A stretch of 6,369 nucleotides of DNA from Porticoccaceae bacterium (lineage in GTDB: Bacteria; Pseudomonadota; Gammaproteobacteria; Pseudomonadales; Porticoccaceae): positions 1 to 6,369 of the forward strand of contig JAPKCN010000115.1 in assembly GCA_028822945.1 (NCBI GenBank), read 5' to 3'. The notes below the pieces were generated by a model. It saw nothing but the letters and a program-made list of their open reading frames with translations, did no database searches and had not been told where the DNA came from. Both the position numbers and the translations under genes were made by a program. Shown piece after piece: positions 1 to 5,927 of the stretch. The first letter of the stretch is position 1. Every line of letters starts with the position of its first letter.

Positions 1-48
1 GCAACTGCTCTGTGGGCTGAAATTACCCTCGAATCGGTGCGTAAATAG
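1..48 (+). CDS. C-terminal tail of an unidentified plus-strand gene (partial, cut by window edge)
   Basis: Frame 1 is open from the first base to a TAG at 46-48 and reads ATALWAEITLESVRK. The mix of charged and hydrophobic residues is protein-like, and no gene is expected on the other strand here because queF stops at 49. Its stop directly abuts the queF stop on the opposite strand, making TAGCTA. This fits a convergent gene end in a compact genome, but 15 codons are too few to name a family, and an open frame of this length can occur by chance. I do not recognise the product. Confidence 0.4.
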   Translation, partial: ATALWAEITLESVRK

Positions 49-870
49 CTATTGTCTAACGTGTCTAAATATTACTGGACGGGGTTGGTGATTACTCCGA
101 AAGGGATTAATGTCGATTCCGCCGCGGCGAAGGTAACGCGCATAAACCGACAGTTCATGGGGTTGGCAGTAAGCGATAATATCGTTGAAAATTTGCTCCA
201 CGCACTGCTCATGAAAATCCTGATGCTGGCGATACGACACCAGATAAGCTAATAGGCCATCGCGATTGATTGGCGCACCCCGATAGCTAATATAAACCGA
301 CGCCCAATCGGGTTGGTTGGTAACTGGGCAGTTACTGCGTAACAGATGGGAATAGAGTATCTCCTCAACCTCATGAGCACCATCGACACCGAGTAAACCG
401 GCCTCCGGTGTATAGGTGTCAATCGCCACTTGACGCTGGTCTAAGCAGTAGCCGTGGGGTTCAACCATCGGACATTGCAGAGGGTATTCATCGAGGTGAT
501 AGAGAGTCACCTCGACAGCAACACCTGTGGCCGCCGATAGGTCGGCGCGCAAGCGCTCTTCGACGGCTGTCCAAGTTGCCATCATATGCTGGTTATAGCT
601 ATTTAAATAAAGTTTTAACGACTTTGACTCGACAATATTATGGCTCTCGCATGACACCCAAAATTCGGCAATGGCAATCTGTGGCAGGCCACCTGGACCT
701 AGCCAAGACAACTCGTAGGCAGTCCATTGATCGCCACCGACAAATGGCAATATTAGTGTCGCGCTGCATCGACGCGTTTTACTGCGGGCAATCGGGTAAA
801 GTAGACCCGCATCCAAGCCATCGGTATATTGAGTAGCCCTACCGAGTTCGGTATCCGAATAATCAACCAT
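49..870 (-). CDS. queF: NADPH-dependent 7-cyano-7-deazaguanine (preQ0) reductase QueF
   Basis: Cytosolic nitrile reductase that converts preQ0 to preQ1 with two NADPH, a step in making queuosine for the tRNA wobble base. The 273-aa protein is the long, two-half (tandem T-fold) type of E. coli QueF (282 aa). The family motif ESKSLKLY lies at residues 81-88. The catalytic cysteine is Cys181 in HLLRSNCPVTNQPDW, with Asp188 as proton donor and His220/Glu221 in FHEQCVEQIF for substrate binding. These sit at a constant offset of nine from E. coli Cys190, Asp197 and His229. The C-terminus (SVYARYLRRGGIDINPFRSN) is also typical. The ATG overlaps the stop of the upstream permease gene by one base (TAATG), and only a weak AGG lies upstream, so translation is probably coupled to that gene. 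It is the last gene of a three-gene minus-strand operon. All key residues are present; I see no truncation. Confidence 0.97.
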   Translation of the reverse strand: MVDYSDTELGRATQYTDGLDAGLLYPIARSKTRRCSATLILPFVGGDQWTAYELSWLGPGGLPQIAIAEFWVSCESHNIVESKSLKLYLNSYNQHMMATWTAVEERLRADLSAATGVAVEVTLYHLDEYPLQCPMVEPHGYCLDQRQVAIDTYTPEAGLLGVDGAHEVEEILYSHLLRSNCPVTNQPDWASVYISYRGAPINRDGLLAYLVSYRQHQDFHEQCVEQIFNDIIAYCQPHELSVYARYLRRGGIDINPFRSNHQPRPVIFRHVRQ

Positions 871-1643
871 TAGCTGCGCAGCCTAGAACCATGCTGCAGC
901 TGGCGCAAAGTGACGACAAACAGCAACGAAATCGACAATAATACCATCGCAAAAGCCCAAAAAATATTGATGTCAGTGACACCGCTGAACCCGTAACGAA
1001 AGGTATTGACGACATAGAGTATCGGATTAATGAGCGCTACGTTGGCCCAAAAATCGCTCAATAACTCGGTCGAATAGAACACTCCACCTAAATAGGTCAG
1101 CGGCGTGAGTATAAATGTTGGGACAATCGAGATATCGTCAAAGCTGTCGGCAAAAATAGCATTCAGTAGACCGGCGATGGAAAACATCATCGACGTTAGT
1201 AAAACGATTGCGATAGTAACCGGAAGACTGTGAATCGAAAAGTCAGCAAAATACAGCGACAAAAAGGTTACGATCGCGCCAATACCAAGACCGCGACTCA
1301 TACCGCCAACTACGTAACCAAGTAAAATCACAATATTGGGGGTCGGTGAAACCAATAATTCTTCGATGTTGCGCTGAAATTTAGAGCCGTAAAACGACGA
1401 GACTACGTTGGAGTATGAATTGGTAATCACCGACATCATTATCAACCCAGGCGCAACAAATTGAATATACGGCAATCCCGCCATCGAGCCGATACGACCA
1501 CCAATGAGATTGCCGAAAATCAAAAAATATAACACAATAGTGATTACCGGTGGGATCAGTGTCTGAGGCCAAATACGCAGATAGCGGCGGACTTCGCGCC
1601 TAACGATAGTGGCAAAAGCAATCCAAATCTCGTAGCGACTCAT
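870..1643 (-). CDS. yadH: ABC-2 type exporter permease, YadH-like
   Basis: Inner-membrane subunit of an ABC-2 family exporter that should pair with the ATPase encoded just upstream. At 257 aa it matches E. coli YadH (256 aa) in length. It shares long conserved blocks with it, including PQTLIPPVITIVLYF (26-40), FQRNIEELLVSPTP (89-102), DDISIVPTFILTPLTYLGG (169-187) and the last residues LRS. About six membrane segments are visible, near 26-47, 60-82, 105-132, 141-165, 172-192 and 228-247. The cytoplasmic N-terminus is rich in Arg. The start overlaps the ATPase stop by four bases (ATGA), and a GGAGGT lies 6 nt upstream, so this start is secure. The substrate is unknown for this family; ABC-2 members move polysaccharides, lipids or drugs. 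Nothing in the sequence decides between them. Confidence 0.93.
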   Translation of the reverse strand: MSRYEIWIAFATIVRREVRRYLRIWPQTLIPPVITIVLYFLIFGNLIGGRIGSMAGLPYIQFVAPGLIMMSVITNSYSNVVSSFYGSKFQRNIEELLVSPTPNIVILLGYVVGGMSRGLGIGAIVTFLSLYFADFSIHSLPVTIAIVLLTSMMFSIAGLLNAIFADSFDDISIVPTFILTPLTYLGGVFYSTELLSDFWANVALINPILYVVNTFRYGFSGVTDINIFWAFAMVLLSISLLFVVTLRQLQHGSRLRS

Positions 1644-2593
1644 GTCTGTACCTCCGGAAGTTTTTTCTCGACCATACTAATAAATAACTCCTCTAGACGA
1701 TTGGTCTTGTTGCGCATACTAAGAACCTCAATCGCCTGTCCGCCAAGCGCCGCAAACAATGGGTTGATCGACTGCCCACTGGCGACTTCGACCTCCAGGC
1801 AATGACTATCGGTGTGCACGATGCGATAGCCATCTACGACCGGTGCGTGGGTTAAGCCATCGCGTATATCGAGTACAAAAGTTTCCATACTCAGCTGCTT
1901 AATGAGCGCTTTCACACTGGTATTTTGTACGATCACGCCACGATCTATAATCGCCACATTGCGACATAGGCTCTCGGCTTCTTCGAGGTAGTGAGTAGTC
2001 AAAATAATGGTCGTGCCACGCTGGTTAATATCGCATAAAAAATCCCACATCGAGCGACGCAACTCAATATCCACCCCGGCCGTGGGTTCATCGAGAATTA
2101 ACAATTTTGGTTCGTGAATCAGCGCTCGTGCAATCATCAAACGCCGCTTCATACCGCCCGATAGAGTTCGTGACGCCTCACTACAACGTTCCCAAAGTCC
2201 CAGTTGTTTAAGATAGCGCTCTGCGCGCTCCAGTGCCACGCGCCGCCCGATGCCATAATAGCCGGCCTGGTTCACTAAAATGTCGATAGGTGCTTCAAAT
2301 TGGTTAAAGTTAAATTCCTGCGGGACCACGCCAATATGCCGCTTAGCATTGGAAAAATCAGTATCGATATCACAGCCAAATACCGATATCGTCCCCGCAG
2401 ATTTTCGGACCAGCGAACAAATAATACCGATAGTGGTGGACTTGCCTGCTCCATTAGGGCCGAGGAGTGCAAAAAAGTCGCCGGCCTCAACCGTTAAGTC
2501 AATACCTTTAAGCGCCTCAAACTGATCACCATATATTTTTTTTAGCTGAGTTATTTTTAGCGCCGGCGGCTGGTTTTCTATCACTGTGATCAT
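1640..2593 (-). CDS. yadG: ABC exporter ATP-binding subunit, YadG-like
   Basis: Cytoplasmic ATPase that should power the YadH-like permease. All nucleotide-binding motifs are intact: Walker A GPNGAGKST (45-53), Q-loop Gln92 in VPQEFNF, signature LSGGMKRR (144-151), Walker B LLILDEP (164-170) and switch His201 in TTHY. The 317 aa compare with 308 in E. coli YadG. The similarity continues past the ATPase core into the C-terminal region, for example VLSMRNKTNRLEELFISMV (290-308), which separates it from generic drug-efflux ATPases. The ATG at 2593 is preceded by AGGG only 1 nt away. A GTG at 2584 would sit 10 nt from the same AGGG and give 314 aa, so the exact start is uncertain by three codons. 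It is the first gene of the operon, with a promoter at 2630-2659. The substrate is unknown. Confidence 0.94.
   Translation of the reverse strand: MITVIENQPPALKITQLKKIYGDQFEALKGIDLTVEAGDFFALLGPNGAGKSTTIGIICSLVRKSAGTISVFGCDIDTDFSNAKRHIGVVPQEFNFNQFEAPIDILVNQAGYYGIGRRVALERAERYLKQLGLWERCSEASRTLSGGMKRRLMIARALIHEPKLLILDEPTAGVDIELRRSMWDFLCDINQRGTTIILTTHYLEEAESLCRNVAIIDRGVIVQNTSVKALIKQLSMETFVLDIRDGLTHAPVVDGYRIVHTDSHCLEVEVASGQSINPLFAALGGQAIEVLSMRNKTNRLEELFISMVEKKLPEVQT
1650..1655 (-). promoter_or_regulatory. Strong ribosome binding site of the yadH-like gene
   Basis: The minus strand reads GGAGGT, 6 nt before the ATG at 1643 and inside the end of the ATPase gene. It fixes the permease start and shows that the second gene can be initiated independently as well as by coupling. 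Confidence 0.75.
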
Positions 2594-2629
2594 GCCCTAT
2601 ATAATTTTTGTGCGTCGTAGTGGATATGA

Positions 2630-2659
2630 ATTATGGCTGGAATAAATCGTGTCTGTTAA
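2630..2659 (-). promoter_or_regulatory. Sigma70-type promoter of the yadG-yadH-queF operon
   Basis: On the minus strand TTAACA (-35, plus coordinates 2654-2659) is followed after 18 nt by CATAAT (-10, 2630-2635). Each hexamer differs from the consensus TTGACA/TATAAT at one base. Transcription would start near 2623, leaving a leader of about 30 nt before the ATG at 2593. This is the only good promoter seen ahead of the operon. It is a consensus match only, without experimental support. Confidence 0.6.
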
Positions 2660-2679
2660 CACCCGTGGCTTGAAACGCT

Positions 2680-2726
2680 GCCGATCTAAATCACTACTGT
2701 AATGGACGGTTAGCGCCGAGATCGGC
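2680..2726. repeat. 8-bp inverted repeat with a nested 12-bp dyad (possible operator)
   Basis: GCCGATCT at 2680-2687 is repeated inverted as AGATCGGC at 2719-2726. The right arm also forms its own hyphenated dyad, GCCGA-GA-TCGGC, at 2715-2726, just upstream of the extended -10 promoter at 2751-2759. CGATCT occurs once more at 2776-2781. The position suits a regulator binding between the two divergent promoters, but no known operator consensus was recognised. There is no T-tract after it, so it is not a Rho-independent terminator. Confidence 0.35.
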
Positions 2727-2750
2727 TAGGATTAGAAAAACGTTACGCAC

Positions 2751-2759
2751 TGTTATACT
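2751..2759 (+). promoter_or_regulatory. Extended -10 promoter candidate for ogt
   Basis: TGTTATACT fits the extended -10 pattern TGnTATAAT with one mismatch in the hexamer. The -35 region is poor (TTAGAA at 2732-2737, 16 nt upstream), as is common for extended -10 promoters. Transcription would begin near 2766, giving an ogt leader of about 134 nt. A second possibility is the -35-like TTGTCA at 2805-2810, but no convincing -10 follows it. Confidence 0.4.
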
Positions 2760-2812
2760 CAATATGTTCAATGATCGATCTCCGGTACATTTCAATTGAT
2801 CGTCTTGTCAGC

Positions 2813-2824
2813 TAGCGCGCGCTA
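2813..2824. repeat. Perfect 12-bp GC-rich palindrome in the ogt leader
   Basis: TAGCGCGCGCTA is an exact palindrome 76 bases before the ogt start. As DNA it could be an operator. As RNA its CGCGCGC core (2816-2822) is complementary to GCGCGCG (2892-2898), which overlaps the last base of the ogt ribosome binding site and nearly all of its spacer. No known binding-site family was recognised. Confidence 0.4.
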
Positions 2825-2887
2825 ATACACATACCATTCGACCTAATCTTACAACGATTGCGCACTCTTACAACCAACAGAATTACT

Positions 2888-2892
2888 GAGGG
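2888..2892 (+). promoter_or_regulatory. Ribosome binding site of ogt, decides its start
   Basis: GAGGG lies 7 nt before the ATG at 2900. The earlier in-frame ATG at 2858 lacks any such site, and the 14 residues it would add (MRTLTTNRITEGAR) do not belong to the family. Confidence 0.75.
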
Positions 2893-2899
2893 CGCGCGA

Positions 2900-3427
2900 A
2901 TGCAAAAAATAATCGATACACCCTTGGGGACTATAAGACTGACCTCTGAAGACGCTGTGCTGTCTCGCTTAGAATTGCCAGGCTGTAGCGACACTAAGCA
3001 GACTTTGTCTGCAACGCAGAGGACTCATATATCTACATTAGCCGATGAGCAAATTATACAGCAGGCATGCCAACAACTTCATGAGTATTTTCGCGGCAAT
3101 CGGCAGACATTTAACTTACCGATCAGTACCCGCGGCACCGAATTTCAAGAACTTGCCTGGGCGCAGTTACAGAATATCCCCTATGCGACGACTCGCAGCT
3201 ACCAATGGCAGTGCCACAATATGGGTCGGCCGAGAGCGGCCCGCGCAGTCGGCGCCGCAAATGGTCGCAACCCGTTACCTATCATTATCCCCTGCCATCG
3301 AGTAATTGGCGCAAACGGCGCACTCACAGGCTATACCGGGGGGTTGGCAATCAAGCAATTTTTGCTTTCTTGCGAGAGCTTTTTCGCGCAACGCGAGTAC
3401 TCGAGCCCTAGTTCAAAAGAACGATAA
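2900..3427 (+). CDS. ogt: Methylated-DNA--protein-cysteine S-methyltransferase (O6-alkylguanine repair)
   Basis: Suicide repair protein that transfers the alkyl group from O6-methylguanine (and O4-methylthymine) in DNA to its own cysteine. The 175-aa protein has the usual N-terminal beta domain opening with a DTPLGTIRLTS strand, followed by the C-terminal catalytic domain. The active site IPCHRVIG holds Cys132 and His133. By alignment to human MGMT, the other key residues are Tyr101 (Tyr114), Arg115, the arginine finger (Arg128), hinge Asn124 (Asn137) and Glu159 (Glu172). All are present, so it should be active. The first helix of the helix-turn-helix reads SYQWQCHNMGRP, with unusual Trp and Cys, but stays in register. 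There is no Ada-type N-terminal domain, so this is the stand-alone Ogt class. The start at 2900 is chosen from its ribosome binding site. It is transcribed divergently from the exporter operon; a DUF2062 gene follows after 49 nt with no clear terminator. Confidence 0.95.
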   Translation: MQKIIDTPLGTIRLTSEDAVLSRLELPGCSDTKQTLSATQRTHISTLADEQIIQQACQQLHEYFRGNRQTFNLPISTRGTEFQELAWAQLQNIPYATTRSYQWQCHNMGRPRAARAVGAANGRNPLPIIIPCHRVIGANGALTGYTGGLAIKQFLLSCESFFAQREYSSPSSKER

Positions 3428-3476
3428 CGGGCATAATAGAGATCAATCCGTAAGCCTAATACAGGGCCTTTATTAG

Positions 3477-4025
3477 ATGCCGCGCAAGATCATAAACCGC
3501 CTAATTCCGAATATGACAAGCGCTGTCAAAAGACCATCGATGGGTTGGTTAAAAAAATTGATAAGCGATCCAAATCTATTGCATATCAACCGTCATTCAG
3601 TCTCCCTCGCAGTTTATATCGGCATTGTCTCGGCCTTCGTTCCTCTCCCTGGGCAGACTATTATTGCACTGTTGATGTGCTTTTGGTTCGGTGCCAACCT
3701 GCCGATAGCCGCAGTGGTAATTTGGGTCAGCAATCCCATCACAATACCGCCTATGTTTTATCTCACCTACCGTCTCGGCAGTCTGCTATTGGGCACCCAA
3801 CCGATAGACTTTACACTCTCTCTAACCTGGCAGTGGTTTCTTGATGTCGGCACACAAATTATTTTGCCGTTAATGGTCGGCAGCCTGCTTTGCGGCATCT
3901 TATTTGCAACCATAGGCTATTTCTTTGTACTGCAACTGTGGCGATGGAAGGTGGTGCAAAACTGGGAGCGCCGGAATGCCGAGCGCATCGACCTAGCGCG
4001 AAAAGCCGCTGCCCAAAACGACTAG
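3477..4025 (+). CDS. DUF2062 family membrane protein
   Basis: A 182-aa inner-membrane protein of unknown function. The start MPRKIINRLIP is the typical opening of this family, and AGGG lies 10 nt upstream. A basic N-terminus is followed by DPNLLHINRHSVSLA (31-45). The conserved PLPGQ (56-60) and SNPITIPP (85-92) motifs mark DUF2062. Hydrophobic segments lie near 42-56, 61-84, 88-104 and 127-153. The C-terminal tail (about 154-182) is charged and probably cytoplasmic. Some larger family members have this domain joined to other catalytic domains, but here it stands alone. It converges on lolE and the two stop codons share CTAG. From memory, DUF2062 genes often lie beside lolCDE in gammaproteobacteria; a role in the envelope is only an inference. 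It may be co-transcribed with ogt. Confidence 0.88.
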   Translation: MPRKIINRLIPNMTSAVKRPSMGWLKKLISDPNLLHINRHSVSLAVYIGIVSAFVPLPGQTIIALLMCFWFGANLPIAAVVIWVSNPITIPPMFYLTYRLGSLLLGTQPIDFTLSLTWQWFLDVGTQIILPLMVGSLLCGILFATIGYFFVLQLWRWKVVQNWERRNAERIDLARKAAAQND

Positions 4026-5248
4026 TAACGCAGCTCTTTGGCTGGCGCGATACGCGATGCGCGAATCGCCGGAAAGACCGTAGCCAGTCCGTTTAAAAGC
4101 GCTGCTACCGAGGCAATCAGAAGTATATCGCCACCGCGCATGTCCACGGGAACGTAGTCAATCGGGTACACCGCAGTATCAAGGAATACTCGCCCAGACA
4201 GCTGTTCTATCCAACCAATTAGGTCGGCGACCCACAAACAGCCTGCAACACCCAACAGTACTCCAGAGGTAATACCCAACGCCCCTATCGCTAAGCCCTG
4301 AACCAAAAATACCTGCACAATAGAGCCTCTCGATAAGCCGAGTGTTTGCAAGATGGCAATATCTCGGCGTTTGTCGAGTACCGACATCATTAGCATAGAA
4401 ACAACGTTAAAAGCGGCGATCGCAACGATCATAAAGATCAGTAATCCCACCATGTTGCGCGACAACTGAATCGCCTGATAAAGATTGCCATGGGTCTGAA
4501 ACCAATCCCTAAAGCCATAGCCATAGGGAAGATTCTCAAGTAATTGATAGCCTACATTGCGGGCTTCGAAGGGGTCATCCAACTGCACCCTAAAGCCGCT
4601 GATACCGCTATCAAACCCAGCAATACTCCCGACCTGCTGTAACGAGCCAATCGCGAGCACTTGATCTAACTCGGTATGGGTTGCGAATGCACCCTTGACA
4701 GTGAAGCGCTTTACCTGGGTTTTACTAGTCTTTGAGCCCGGAAAGACTAGGCGCACCGATTGGCCTTGGGAAACCTGCAGCCGCTCCATCAGAGTACCCG
4801 ATAAGAGGATTTCACCGACACCCGGCAAACCCAAAGATTGCTCCGACAGCATACTTGCAAAACCTTTCGGCACTCGACCGTCGGCAAACCCGATTAACCG
4901 CAGTGGCTGAGTATTCCCGCGGACGTGAATCAAGCCCTGCAATTCGGCATACGGGGTTATCTCTTGCACCTTGGCGAAATCATCGAGAGCGGCGATATCA
5001 TTATGCCAATCTGCATCGATTTGTTGGTTAATCAACACTATATGAGGTACTAAATTTAAGATGCGCTCTCGCAGCTCGCGCTCAAAACCATTCATGACCG
5101 ACATCACTACAATTAATAAACCCACGCCCAATACGAGCCCGGTGATCGCCAACGCAGAGATAAATGAAACTAGATGGTTGGGTTGCGCTCGCGAAAGGAT
5201 ATAGCGCAGACCGATAAAAACTTCGATGGGTTTAAACACTAGCCGCAC
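4022..5248 (-). CDS. lolE: Lipoprotein-releasing ABC transporter permease LolE
   Basis: Inner-membrane subunit of LolCDE, which pulls outer-membrane lipoproteins from the inner membrane and passes them to LolA. The 408-aa protein has the family layout. It opens with FKPIEVFIGLRY, followed by membrane segment 1 (about 28-53) ending in SVMNGFERELRERIL. A large periplasmic domain (about 54-260) comes next, then three membrane segments near 265-286, 310-340 and 373-393. The FtsX-type coupling region with DKRRDIAILQTLG (292-304) lies between segments 2 and 3, and the end PAKELRY is typical. I chose GTG at 5248 because GAGG lies 6 nt before it; GTG at 5239 (405 aa) is an alternative. An ATG at 5314 would add 22 residues read out of frame inside lolD and is unlikely. 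It overlaps lolD by 17 bases. It is called LolE rather than LolC from its place after lolD and its VMSVMNGFEREL and LVPH features. Confidence 0.92.
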   Translation of the reverse strand: MRLVFKPIEVFIGLRYILSRAQPNHLVSFISALAITGLVLGVGLLIVVMSVMNGFERELRERILNLVPHIVLINQQIDADWHNDIAALDDFAKVQEITPYAELQGLIHVRGNTQPLRLIGFADGRVPKGFASMLSEQSLGLPGVGEILLSGTLMERLQVSQGQSVRLVFPGSKTSKTQVKRFTVKGAFATHTELDQVLAIGSLQQVGSIAGFDSGISGFRVQLDDPFEARNVGYQLLENLPYGYGFRDWFQTHGNLYQAIQLSRNMVGLLIFMIVAIAAFNVVSMLMMSVLDKRRDIAILQTLGLSRGSIVQVFLVQGLAIGALGITSGVLLGVAGCLWVADLIGWIEQLSGRVFLDTAVYPIDYVPVDMRGGDILLIASVAALLNGLATVFPAIRASRIAPAKELRY

Positions 5249-5927
5249 CACTGACCTCGGTGGCGCCTTCGAGTTTGATAATGCGATCCATCTGCGCCGC
5301 AATAGAGGCGTCATGGGTCACAACCACGAATGAAATCTCTAACCGCCGATTGAGGTCCAACAGCAAATTAAGAATCGCCCGTGCAGTGACACCATCTAGA
5401 TTGCCGGTGGGCTCGTCCATCAATACCACCGAGGGTTCGGTAACCAGAGCGCGGGCAATCGCTACCCGCTGGCGCTCACCACCAGACAGTTCTGCTGGGC
5501 GGTGCTCCATACGCTGTTTAAGGCCAACCTGTTCGAGCAATTGCCTCGCTTTTGCGCGCGCTTCAGCAACCGAGTAATCACCTATTAGTGCCGGCAATGC
5601 AACATTTTCAAGTGCCGAAAATTCGCTCAGGAGATGGTGAAACTGATAGACAAAACCAACGTGACGGTTGCGCCAACGAGCACGCTCCGAGCTGTCCAAT
5701 TGACACCAGTCGGTACCGCAGACTTGCACATGCCCAGTGTTTGGATCGTCAAGACCTCCGCACAGATTCAATAGGGTGGTCTTACCCGACCCCGAGGCGC
5801 CGATAACAGCCACACGCTCGCCTGCAGCGACTTGAAAATTAAAATCGACCAAGACATCGATATCGGTACTACCCTGCCGATATCGGCGACTCAGGCCAGT
5901 CGCCTGCAGAACAATCCTAGATGTCAT
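5232..5927 (-). CDS. lolD: Lipoprotein-releasing ABC transporter ATPase LolD
   Basis: Cytoplasmic ATPase of the LolCDE lipoprotein-release complex. The 231-aa protein holds every motif: Walker A GASGSGKT (43-50), Q-loop Gln95, signature LSGGERQRVAIARAL (147-161), Walker B VVLMDEPTGNLD (167-178) and switch His205 in VTHD. The stretch FVYQFHHLLSEFSALENVA (92-110) is the LolD-specific form of the Q-loop region that touches the permeases, which separates it from MacB or FtsE type ATPases. ATG 5927 is chosen because GGAGG lies 9 nt upstream and family members begin close to this point. A start at 5963 would add 12 residues read from within lolC. It overlaps lolC by 11 bases and lolE by 17, so translation of the three subunits is probably coupled. 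Confidence 0.95.
   Translation of the reverse strand: MTSRIVLQATGLSRRYRQGSTDIDVLVDFNFQVAAGERVAVIGASGSGKTTLLNLCGGLDDPNTGHVQVCGTDWCQLDSSERARWRNRHVGFVYQFHHLLSEFSALENVALPALIGDYSVAEARAKARQLLEQVGLKQRMEHRPAELSGGERQRVAIARALVTEPSVVLMDEPTGNLDGVTARAILNLLLDLNRRLEISFVVVTHDASIAAQMDRIIKLEGATEVSGAASV
5255..5258 (-). promoter_or_regulatory. Ribosome binding site that decides the lolE start
   Basis: GAGG on the minus strand, inside the end of lolD, stands 6 nt before GTG 5248, 3 nt before GTG 5251 and 15 nt before GTG 5239. The spacing favours 5248. Three in-frame GTG codons in five positions make this a cluster of possible starts. Confidence 0.5.

Larger units (their letters stand above)
2594..2899. other. 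Divergent intergenic control region between the yadG-like gene and ogt
   Basis: This 306-base stretch has no credible coding sequence; the longest ATG frames I followed stop after 11-15 codons without a ribosome binding site. It carries two outward-facing promoter candidates (minus strand 2630-2659, plus strand 2751-2759), a hyphenated dyad at 2715-2726, a perfect palindrome at 2813-2824 and the ogt ribosome binding site at 2888-2892. The eight bases at 2680-2687 (GCCGATCT) are the exact inverse of 2719-2726. I see no terminator, as both flanking genes point away from it. Confidence 0.7.

Noticed and set aside
408..836. 142-codon plus-strand open frame opposite queF
   Set aside because: It lies wholly within queF, has no recognisable domain and reads as low-quality, Arg/Ser-rich sequence; queF is certain from its catalytic residues.
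2764..2799. Eleven-codon leader peptide (MFNDRSPVHFN) ahead of ogt
   Set aside because: It has no ribosome binding site and its ATG lies at the expected transcription start; nothing suggests it is translated.
2812..2994. 60-codon minus-strand open frame across the ogt start
   Set aside because: It overlaps the ogt ribosome binding site and N-terminus on the opposite strand and matches no family.
3197..3235. Compensated frameshift in the Ogt helix SYQWQCHNMGRP
   Set aside because: The segment has the family length without gaps, Gln at the third helix position occurs in other members as I recall, and neither alternative frame restores a better consensus.
3428..3476. Terminator hairpin between ogt and the DUF2062 gene
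   Set aside because: The best stem (GCCT against AGGGC before TTTATT) needs a bulge in a four-pair stem and has no run of T; too weak to call.
5249..5314. ATG at 5314 as the start of lolE
   Set aside because: The added 22 residues are out-of-frame lolD sequence, no ribosome binding site supports them, and the family starts near FKPIEVFIGLRY.
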